Shown here one piece after another: positions 51,358-57,300 of a stretch of DNA of 57,300 nt (position 1 is its first letter; each line of letters opens with the position of its first letter). This stretch comes from Heyndrickxia acidiproducens DSM 23148. Lineage in GTDB: Bacteria > Bacillota > Bacilli > Bacillales > Bacillaceae_C. The translations under genes and the position numbers were made by a program. The notes under the pieces were generated by a model. The model did no database searches and had not been told where the DNA came from. It was given only the letters and a program-made list of their open reading frames with translations. The stretch is from NCBI RefSeq assembly GCF_000374345.1, contig NZ_KB893992.1, forward strand, positions 1 to 57,300, written 5' to 3'.

Positions 51358-51696
51358 GTGACAAAGATAACGTGGAAACTAGTTGCATTGGTATGTGTGA
51401 TTTTGGTTTTAGCCGGCCTTATATTTTATCAACGCCCGGCCAGCTCCTTTAAAAGCGTAAGGATTGTTGAAAAGTATTATTCTCCGAACCGGAAATCTGT
51501 GCCGGTTGCCACCGGCGTGAAAACAAAGAAAAAAATCAAGCTGGCGCCGACGACAACCAAGCCGTATTGTGCAATCCGGTTCAATAACGGCAAAACATTG
51601 ACAACAGATTGTGATACCTACTTGAATTATTCGATTGGAGATAAAGTGAAAATTAAATATAAAGGAAACCGTCTCATGGAAATCCAGCGGAAATAA
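51358..51696 (+). CDS. Membrane-anchored or secreted small protein, unknown function
   Basis: A 112-aa protein with an N-terminal membrane helix (WKLVALVCVILVLAGLIFY), a basic linker (KTKKKIKLAPTTTK) and a C-terminal beta-rich domain with two cysteines (PYCAIRFNNGKTLTTDCDTYLNYSIGDKVKIKYKGN). The end looks like a small OB- or SH3-like fold. GTG 51358 lies 7 nt after GAGGG. No family recognised. Confidence 0.65.
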   Translation: MTKITWKLVALVCVILVLAGLIFYQRPASSFKSVRIVEKYYSPNRKSVPVATGVKTKKKIKLAPTTTKPYCAIRFNNGKTLTTDCDTYLNYSIGDKVKIKYKGNRLMEIQRK

Positions 51697-51790
51697 TCGG
51701 CTATTTTAAAGCAGCAGAGCCCGGCCCCGCGAGGCTGAATAACCCCGTCCCGCAAAACCAATTCCGAAGCCGGAGTTATTCGCTTGCCGG

Positions 51791-51884
51791 GGATAATCAG
51801 GACTCTTGTTTTTTTAAGTCGCAGAACACCGGAAGTCCGCCGGGCCAGAAATTAGGATAATCAGGACTCTTGTTTTTTTAAGTC
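51791..51884. repeat. 30-bp direct repeat at the murB 3' end
   Basis: The same 30 bases (start GGATAATCAG, end TTTTTTAAGTC) occur at 51791-51820 and 51855-51884. The second copy includes the murB stop codon and last codons; the first is an extra copy downstream of the gene, 64 bp away. Confidence 0.95.
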
Positions 51885-52790
51885 CTCGCCAATAATTTTC
51901 ACTTCCGTTTCAAGATCAACGCCGAATTTTTGTTTGACTGTTTTTTGGACATGTTTGATTAAGTTCATATAGTCGGTTGCAGTGCCGCCGCCGACATTGA
52001 CCATGAAACCGGCGTGTTTGGTTGAGACCTGGACACCGCCGATCTGCGTCCCCTGGAGACCGCTGTCCTGGATCAGTTTGCCGGCAAAATAACCGGGCGG
52101 CCGTTTAAATACGCTGCCGCATGATGGATATTCAAGCGGCTGTTTCGATTCCCTCAGAAACGTCAGCTCATCCATTCTCGCTTTAATTTTTTGGACATCA
52201 CCCGGTTCCAGGCTAAAAACCCCTTCCAATACAATCTCGCCATTTTCAGCAATCGAGCTTTTCCTGTAATGAAAATATAAATCCTCTTTTTCCAGATGTT
52301 TTAATTGCCCTGTTTTCGTCAGCACAACAGCGCGGGATAGCACATCCTTAATTTCACCGCCGTATGCGCCCGCATTCATGTAAAGCGCCCCGCCGACAGA
52401 ACCCGGAATCCCGCAGGCAAATTCCAGACCCGTCAGTTTTGCTTTTAGAGCATAACGGGAAACGTCAATGATGGCCGCTCCGCTTTGGGCAGTAATCTCG
52501 CTTCCCTGAAGCGAAATTTTTGTGAGTTTTGTCAATATCAGAACAATACCGCGGATCCCGCCATCTTTAATAATCAGGTTTGAACCGTTTCCCAAAATCG
52601 TGTACGGAATATCATTAGCAACTGCATATTGAACCGTTTTTTGAACCTCTTCAAAACTTTCAGGGAAGACAAGGAAATCCGCTTTTCCTCCCGTTTTTGT
52701 GAACGTATATTTGCCAAGCGGCTCATCCTGGAATACATGGCCGGGATGAACCATTGAACATAATTCCTGCCATATTTTCTTATCAGCCAT
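51861..52790 (-). CDS. murB: UDP-N-acetylenolpyruvoylglucosamine reductase
   Basis: A 309-aa FAD enzyme that reduces UDP-GlcNAc-enolpyruvate to UDP-MurNAc in peptidoglycan synthesis. Visible parts are [37 protein letters not shown] (FAD phosphate site), [34 protein letters not shown] with the catalytic Ser, and [15 protein letters not shown]. The lack of the type I insertion makes it a type II MurB. SD AAGGAG, 7 nt from the ATG. It overlaps the upstream membrane-protein gene by 8 bp. Confidence 0.95.
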   Translation of the reverse strand: MADKKIWQELCSMVHPGHVFQDEPLGKYTFTKTGGKADFLVFPESFEEVQKTVQYAVANDIPYTILGNGSNLIIKDGGIRGIVLILTKLTKISLQGSEITAQSGAAIIDVSRYALKAKLTGLEFACGIPGSVGGALYMNAGAYGGEIKDVLSRAVVLTKTGQLKHLEKEDLYFHYRKSSIAENGEIVLEGVFSLEPGDVQKIKARMDELTFLRESKQPLEYPSCGSVFKRPPGYFAGKLIQDSGLQGTQIGGVQVSTKHAGFMVNVGGGTATDYMNLIKHVQKTVKQKFGVDLETEVKIIGEDLKKQES

Positions 52791-53322
52791 TGTTTTCTCC
52801 TTCTTTGTTGTCCATACATCCTAAATATGCCTGTTTCTGTTTGATTGTCGTTTTCGGGTACATCCGGATCATCCATATCATCTCTGCAAGCGGATATATT
52901 CCCAGCAGGAAGCCTGTTGCCAGCCCGTTTTTTGCTGCCCATCCATTTAAAATGGTATATAGCATAAGCGGTACAGTTAACATATAAGCCGACATCTTCC
53001 ATAAATGCTGGTACGCAAGCTTTCTTTGCATGATTCTCCGCAGCACACAGCCGCAAGCGGAAAGCAGGGAAATTCCCGCTAACATTAGCAGTACAGCCAA
53101 AAGATAATACATCAGCAAAAAATAAAAAATGAACTGGATGATCGAAAGCGATTTGGAAAAGGAGCCGCCTGCTGCCATTTCAATACCACGGGGGACCGAA
53201 ACCAAAAATACCAGAATAAATATGTAGAGAATCGTTACATCCATACGTACCCGGTTCAAACGGAAAGCAGCTTTCTTACCAGGCAGCAGGCAGCTGTTGA
53301 TGAATACCCTCCACAAATTCAT
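52783..53322 (-). CDS. Membrane protein of unknown function (possibly DUF1189-like)
   Basis: A 179-aa protein with about four membrane helices (near residues 30-47, 60-90, 110-125, 135-150). The N-terminus, with a short basic start ([31 protein letters not shown]), resembles DUF1189 proteins, but these are usually longer. It overlaps murB by 8 bp and so is in its operon. Function unknown. Confidence 0.6.
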   Translation of the reverse strand: MNLWRVFINSCLLPGKKAAFRLNRVRMDVTILYIFILVFLVSVPRGIEMAAGGSFSKSLSIIQFIFYFLLMYYLLAVLLMLAGISLLSACGCVLRRIMQRKLAYQHLWKMSAYMLTVPLMLYTILNGWAAKNGLATGFLLGIYPLAEMIWMIRMYPKTTIKQKQAYLGCMDNKEGENNG

Positions 53323-53398
53323 GCGACATCCCCCAATTCATCTCACACCCATTATAATATAGAATCAGGAATCAAACGAGAACCTTTTTTATATACGT

Positions 53399-53647
53399 TT
53401 ATTCAGACAAATCAGCCAGTTCCGCGTCGATTCGTGCTTTTATTTTTTCCATGCAGGCTCCAGCCGTTTTGGCAAACACCCGTTTTCCGTTTACAATGGC
53501 AAACGGGCTGTATGCGCATAATCCGCAAGACATTAAGCACTCATTTGAAATAACCGCAACTTCGGGATATTGGGATTCCAATTCAGCCTCCATATCAATG
53601 GTATGAATCAGACTGCCTTCACAGATTTCCACCAGGACAATGCCCAA
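53399..53647 (-). CDS. DUF1450 family protein (YuzB-like)
   Basis: An 82-aa small protein with the conserved cysteines NECLMSCGLCAYSPFAIVNG of DUF1450 (B. subtilis YuzB), arranged much like a thioredoxin-like ferredoxin. An extra Cys (ICEG) lies near the N-terminus. It might bind a metal or Fe-S centre, which is not known. TTG 53647 is 7 nt from AAAGGAGGGA. Confidence 0.83.
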   Translation of the reverse strand: MGIVLVEICEGSLIHTIDMEAELESQYPEVAVISNECLMSCGLCAYSPFAIVNGKRVFAKTAGACMEKIKARIDAELADLSE

Positions 53648-53909
53648 TCGGGAATCCCTCCTTTCTATTGCAAAATCTATGTAAAGGATATCCTTCCCAG
53701 TCCATTATACTGTAAGAACCCGAAAAAAAGTAACCGTCTGTGTTACAGAAAAACCTGGCCGGCAACCGCCGCAGGATAAAATTTTTGCGAATGATACGTT
53801 TTTTGATTTATAATGATAAGCGTAATTTGGTACAATAATGTAAGACTTCCATTTGTATGTTACATACGATGAAAGACTCTACATAATAAGAAGCAATGAG
53901 GTGGCTATA

Positions 53910-55319
53910 TTGAGCAAACAGCAAATCGGTGTTGTCGGTTTAGCAGTTATGGGCAAAAACCTTGCATGGAATATTGAAAGCAGAGGCTATACTGTTTCCG
54001 TCTTTAACCGTTCCCGATCAAAGACAGATCTTATGTTAAAAGAGTCGGAAGGGAAAAATATATTCGGCTATTACACGCTTGAAGAATTTGTTGACTCCCT
54101 TGAAAAGCCGCGCAAAATTCTGCTGATGGTCAAAGCCGGCCAGGCAACTGACGCGACAATCGAACAATTAAAACCGCTTTTGGATAAAGGCGATATTTTG
54201 ATCGACGGCGGCAATACTTTCTTCAAAGATACACAGCGCCGCAACCGTGAACTAAGCGAACTGGGCATCCACTTTATCGGCACCGGCGTTTCCGGCGGTG
54301 AAGAAGGCGCATTGCACGGCCCATCGATTATGCCGGGCGGGCAAAAGGAAGCATTTGATTTGGTTGCGCCGATTTTAAAAGATATTGCGGCAAAAGTAAA
54401 TGGGGAACCGTGCACCACATATATTGGACCGGACGGAGCCGGCCATTATGTGAAGATGGTTCATAACGGCATCGAGTACGGCGATATGCAGCTGATCTCG
54501 GAATCCTACAGCCTGCTGAAAAACATTTTGGGATTGAATACCGATGAGCTTCATGAAGTCTTCTCAGAATGGAATAAAGGCGAACTGGACAGCTATCTGA
54601 TTGAAATCACCGCGGATATTTTTACGAAAAAAGATCCTGAAACAGGAAAACCGCTTGTAGACATGATTCTTGATACAGCCGGCCAAAAAGGCACCGGCAA
54701 ATGGACAAGCCAAAGTGCACTCGATCTTGGTGTGCCGCTGCCATTAATTACAGAATCTGTTTTCGCACGATTTATTTCTGCCATGAAAGAAGAACGCGTG
54801 GCTGCCAGCAAGCTGTTAAGAGGCCCTGAAACTGCGTTTGATGGTGATAAACAAGCGTTCATCGAATCGGTCAGAAAAGCTTTATATATGAGCAAAATTT
54901 GTTCTTATGCCCAGGGCTTTGCGCAAATGCGCGTTGCATCCGAAGAATACAACTGGGATTTAAATTATGGCGAGATTGCGATGATTTTCCGCGGCGGCTG
55001 CATTATCCGCGCGCAATTCCTGCAAAAAATCAAAGATGCGTATGACCGCGATGCTAAAATTAAAAACTTATTGCTTGATCCGTATTTCAAGGAAATCGTG
55101 GAAAACTATCAGGGCGCACTGCGTGAAGTTGTGTCAACAGCTGTCCGCTGCGGCGTGCCGGTTCCTACTTTATCTGCCGCGCTTGCCTATTACGATTCCT
55201 ACCGGTCTGAAGTGCTGCCGGCAAATCTTTTGCAGGCCCAGCGCGATTACTTTGGCGCCCATACTTACCAGCGCATTGATAAAGAAGGCATCTTCCATAC
55301 GGAATGGCTGGAAATTTAA
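53910..55319 (+). CDS. gndA: 6-phosphogluconate dehydrogenase (decarboxylating)
   Basis: A 469-aa enzyme of the oxidative pentose phosphate pathway that converts 6-phosphogluconate to ribulose-5-phosphate and CO2. It shows [34 protein letters not shown] (NADP motif with Asn-Arg-Ser), [21 protein letters not shown], catalytic Lys in [21 protein letters not shown], and [14 protein letters not shown] 53910 with GAGGTGG is the start. Length matches B. subtilis YqjI/GndA (469). Confidence 0.95.
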   Translation: MSKQQIGVVGLAVMGKNLAWNIESRGYTVSVFNRSRSKTDLMLKESEGKNIFGYYTLEEFVDSLEKPRKILLMVKAGQATDATIEQLKPLLDKGDILIDGGNTFFKDTQRRNRELSELGIHFIGTGVSGGEEGALHGPSIMPGGQKEAFDLVAPILKDIAAKVNGEPCTTYIGPDGAGHYVKMVHNGIEYGDMQLISESYSLLKNILGLNTDELHEVFSEWNKGELDSYLIEITADIFTKKDPETGKPLVDMILDTAGQKGTGKWTSQSALDLGVPLPLITESVFARFISAMKEERVAASKLLRGPETAFDGDKQAFIESVRKALYMSKICSYAQGFAQMRVASEEYNWDLNYGEIAMIFRGGCIIRAQFLQKIKDAYDRDAKIKNLLLDPYFKEIVENYQGALREVVSTAVRCGVPVPTLSAALAYYDSYRSEVLPANLLQAQRDYFGAHTYQRIDKEGIFHTEWLEI

Positions 55320-55323
55320 TTTC

Positions 55324-55357
55324 AAAAGAATCCTGTCCAGATGGACGGGATTCTTTT
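55324..55357 (+). terminator. Terminator of gndA
   Basis: AAAAGAATCCTGTCC and GGACGGGATTCTTTT form a 15-bp stem with one G-T pair and a 4-nt loop, directly after the stop codon. Confidence 0.88.
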
Positions 55358-55366
55358 GTGAATGAT

Positions 55367-55410
55367 AAAAAAACACCTGGCATAAAATCCGATAGCCAGG
55401 TGTTTTTTAC
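55367..55410. terminator. Second terminator, shared with the phosphoesterase gene
   Basis: AAAAAACACCTGGC and GCCAGGTGTTTTTT form a perfect stem (loop 13 nt), 9 bp from the stop codon of the - strand phosphoesterase gene. Confidence 0.88.
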
Positions 55411-55418
55411 CGTTCTTT

Positions 55419-56138
55419 TTAATCGTTTTTGGCGCGCTTTAAAATATCAATCAGTTTATCACGGTTCGGATAATCCGATTTTTCAAACTGCCTGATGGTT
55501 TTTCCCACATCATATGCAACCCGGACAATTGCCGCTTGAAAGCCGTTCCCGCCTGTTTCAACAAGTGCATAAGACGCTTTTGCTATTCCGTCAAACGGCA
55601 GGCCGACACTCCCGAGATTGATGACGGTTTTGCCGTTTACCGTCCGGATATACGGCGTATGAATATGCCCGTATAAATAAATATCGGCTTCATCTTCCAT
55701 TAATTTATTTTCCAGATCTCCATTCTTCACATCGGGCAGCACATTTTCAAACAGGCTCGTCGGTGTCGCATGAAAAGCGTGAAACTGCAGCCCTCCGGCG
55801 TTATATTTAATTTCCTGCGGCAAATCATGCAGCGCCTTAACCGTCTGCTGTTCCATATGGGAAACGATCCAGTCGCGTTCTTTGTTCATGATTTCATAAG
55901 CTGCATCAGGCACTTCTCCGCTGCCGACGCCCCTGTACACCCATTCATCCGCATTGCCTTTAATCACATCGGTACGTAATGACTGGACTAAATCATATGC
56001 GCGCTGCGGCTCCGGTCCACGAAAACAAATATCGCCAAGCACAAAAATTTTATCGGCTTTTTTGCTGGCAATATCCTCTAAAACGGCTTCAAGTGCGTTT
56101 GCATTGCCATGGATGTCTGAGATAAACGCTATTTTCAA
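55419..56138 (-). CDS. Calcineurin-like metallophosphoesterase
   Basis: A 239-aa phosphoesterase with the five metal-site blocks: ISDIHGN (residues 6-12), VLGDICFRGP, KGNADEW, FHAFHATP, and YGHIHTPYIR. Single-domain relatives (YfcE/MJ0936) hydrolyse phosphodiesters. Target unknown. TTG 56138 lies ~6 nt from GGGGGG; the ATG at 56153 overlaps this SD. Confidence 0.88.
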   Translation of the reverse strand: MKIAFISDIHGNANALEAVLEDIASKKADKIFVLGDICFRGPEPQRAYDLVQSLRTDVIKGNADEWVYRGVGSGEVPDAAYEIMNKERDWIVSHMEQQTVKALHDLPQEIKYNAGGLQFHAFHATPTSLFENVLPDVKNGDLENKLMEDEADIYLYGHIHTPYIRTVNGKTVINLGSVGLPFDGIAKASYALVETGGNGFQAAIVRVAYDVGKTIRQFEKSDYPNRDKLIDILKRAKND

Positions 56139-56261
56139 ATCAATCCCCCCCATTAAATATCACTTTGTTTTTTTATTATATCATAATCGCGGGGCCACAT
56201 TCCTTCTTAGCCTCTCCTGCTGCTTCTATACTGCAGCAAGATGAAACGCTTGTTTGAAGAT

Positions 56262-56300
56262 GTAACCGGGATGTTTATGAGCTGAAAACATCCCGGTTAC
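56262..56300. terminator. Perfect 15-bp hairpin
   Basis: GTAACCGGGATGTTT (56262-56276) and AAACATCCCGGTTAC (56286-56300) pair perfectly. No T-run follows; it may act as transcript barrier or be a repeat. Confidence 0.6.
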
Positions 56301-56408
56301 GGGACTGAAACGAAATGAGGAAAGCTTCCAAATTTCTTGCGTACAGGCTTATACCTAATTTTTTTTACAAATGCAGGGCAAATGTCTATATCCCGGCGCC
56401 TGCATCCA

Positions 56409-56417
56409 CATACGCTA
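56409..56417 (+). promoter_or_regulatory. Possible -10 box of a sporulation (sigma-E/K) promoter
   Basis: CATACGCTA fits the -10 consensus of sigma-K (CATANNNTA). A TATAT sequence at about 56386-56392 is a possible -35 region for sigma-E. It lies 28 bp before the start codon of the repeat protein. Confidence 0.35.
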
Positions 56418-56445
56418 TGTTGAACATAAAAAAGGAGTGGGTTTG

Positions 56446-56988
56446 ATGGAACACACATATGGAAATTACCCTTCAACTTCAGGATTAGGACATTATGGCA
56501 GTTATTCTGGCGGCGGCCAGCCTTATTATGATGATGACATGGATATGGCAGGGCAATACGGAACAATGGGAAAGGGTTCGATGGGCTCTATCGGGCAGAT
56601 GGGATCAATGGATTCGGCAGGCCCAATGGGTTCAATGGGACAGATGGGTTCAATGGGACAGATGGGTTCGATGGGCCACATGGATTCGCCAGGCGCGAAT
56701 CTGCCGTACGGCGGGTACACCATGCCGGGCCAGCATTTTGGGCATATGACACCGGGCCAGCCGATGGGTATGTGCCCTTCCATGCATCCAGGGACGCATG
56801 GAATGCCGGGTTACGGACCGCAAACAGGGATGCCGGGATATCCAATGCAGCCGGGCTATGGCCATGGCCAAATGGGTCAGATGGGTCAAATGGGCGGCGG
56901 CTACCCGGGACAGATGGGAACGGGCCAAGGCATGATGCAGCCAATGCCGGGGTACTATGGCATGCCGGGCAGGGATTGTTACTATTAA
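56446..56988 (+). CDS. Met/Gly/Gln-rich repeat protein, possible spore coat protein
   Basis: A 180-aa low-complexity protein. After a Tyr/Ser/Gly-rich N-terminus with an acidic DDDMDM stretch come repeats of the type GQMGSM (residues about 47-78), then a Gly/Pro/Met/His-rich part (MPGYGPQTGMPGYPMQPGYGHG), further GQM repeats and a YYGMPGRDCYY end. About a fifth of residues are methionine. No membrane helix or signal peptide. Such composition is found in some Bacillus spore coat proteins and in metal-binding Met-rich proteins; neither is shown. SD AAAGGAG is 8 nt from ATG 56446. Confidence 0.7.
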   Translation: MEHTYGNYPSTSGLGHYGSYSGGGQPYYDDDMDMAGQYGTMGKGSMGSIGQMGSMDSAGPMGSMGQMGSMGQMGSMGHMDSPGANLPYGGYTMPGQHFGHMTPGQPMGMCPSMHPGTHGMPGYGPQTGMPGYPMQPGYGHGQMGQMGQMGGGYPGQMGTGQGMMQPMPGYYGMPGRDCYY

Positions 56989-57026
56989 CCCGGAATAGAC
57001 CGCGTTTATTCTTTTTATGCCCTTTA

Positions 57027-57300
57027 ATCGAGTAGGAGGCTAATCATTATTTGATTAGCCGACCTCTCACACCACCGTGCGTACGGTTCCGTACACGGCG
57101 GTTCTAAAGTTTACGACCTTACAGACAGATAATAATCCAGAAAACTTATATACCTTGCTCTTCGGAAGAGTTCGTTTGTTAAGGTTCTGGTTAAGATATG
57201 GCTGCCGGCAATTCTCCAGTAGCCTTTTCTTGTGTTTGCCCATTCCCAAGCTTTACTTTTATTGATCCCTAATTTCTTGAGCCAATAAAATCTTGTGCGT
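57027..57300 (-). mobile_element. Group II intron, 3' end (continues beyond the window)
   Basis: On - the sequence after the maturase gene has the intron's closing domains. Domain V is GAACCGCCGTGTACGG paired with CCGTACGCACGGTGG (57067-57105 region), followed by the AGAGGTCGG linker. Domain VI is GGCTAATC/GATTAGCC (57040-57060). The intron ends with CTACTCGAT at about 57027. The 5' part is outside the window. Confidence 0.88.
57111..57300 (-). CDS. ltrA: Group II intron reverse transcriptase/maturase, C-terminus (partial)
   Basis: The last ~63 codons of an LtrA-type protein, open to the right window edge. Translation gives FYWLKKLGINKSKAWEWA and NTRKGYWRIAGSHILTRTLTNE, the usual C-terminal motif of these proteins (KAWEWANTRKGYWR), then RARYISFLDYYLSVRS and a stop at 57111. 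The protein helps intron splicing and mobility. Domain and completeness of the rest cannot be judged. Confidence 0.9.
   Translation of the reverse strand, partial: RTRFYWLKKLGINKSKAWEWANTRKGYWRIAGSHILTRTLTNELFRRARYISFLDYYLSVRS

Overview
The window looks like the replication terminus of a low-to-mid GC, spore-forming member of the Bacillaceae. A Heyndrickxia (Bacillus) coagulans-like organism is my inference, not proven. Spore-former status rests on CwlJ. The Bacillaceae assignment rests on AcoABCL/AcoR, GlgBCDA, YkvR-, YjcZ- and YpzG-type proteins, an RTP homologue and a Bacillus-type dif site. A dedicated L-lactate dehydrogenase fits a lactic-acid-producing lifestyle.

Left part (1-20 kb, genes mostly on +): the 3' end of a 23S rRNA gene, 5S rRNA and a terminator. 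Next comes a TetR-controlled MFS exporter broken by a 32-bp tandem duplication, a MOSC protein, and a TetR-controlled ABC exporter operon. These are followed by enzymes (nitronate monooxygenase-like, RimL-type acetyltransferase, M20 dipeptidase) and a complete acetoin dehydrogenase cluster acoABCL-acoR. That cluster has a -24/-12 (sigma-54) promoter and CcpA-type cre elements. An MscS channel, a macrodomain protein and an SDR close this part.

Centre (20-43 kb): this holds the main discovery. A 124-aa protein very similar to the B. subtilis replication terminator protein (RTP) is encoded at 20272-20646. Two Ter-like sites lie just upstream of it in one orientation (20.03 and 20.13 kb). Three more lie 20-23 kb away in the opposite orientation (40.75, 40.89 and 42.79 kb). 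By B. subtilis polarity rules these form a replication fork trap: forks may enter the 20.1-40.7 kb interval but not leave. A 28-bp dif site (26901-26928), differing from my recollection of B. subtilis dif at two bases, sits inside the trap. Coding strand switches from + to - at about 30.7 kb, as expected where two forks meet. Between the Ter groups lie a HAD phosphatase, YkvR, a CtaM/YozB-like protein, a DUF6115-like/MltG-like pair, L-LDH, a P-loop kinase, a nucleotidase-like HAD, an SDR, CwlJ, adenine deaminase, ExoA/Mug DNA repair genes, 3-hydroxyisobutyrate dehydrogenase-like protein, the glycogen operon glgBCDA and a GH15 protein.

Right part (43-57.3 kb): MntH with an MntR box, a YjcZ-like peptide, and a guanine permease (PbuG) preceded by a purine riboswitch of the guanine type. 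After these come a NUDIX protein, a Dps-like ferritin, a VanZ-like protein, an ABC-2 exporter, MurB, a DUF1450 protein, 6-phosphogluconate dehydrogenase, a phosphoesterase and a Met/Gly/Gln-rich repeat protein. The window ends inside a group II intron on the - strand (3' end of the intron plus the C-terminus of its reverse transcriptase/maturase).

No tRNA gene, CRISPR array or intact insertion sequence was seen. Many genes (about a dozen) appear to start with TTG, judged from Shine-Dalgarno spacing.
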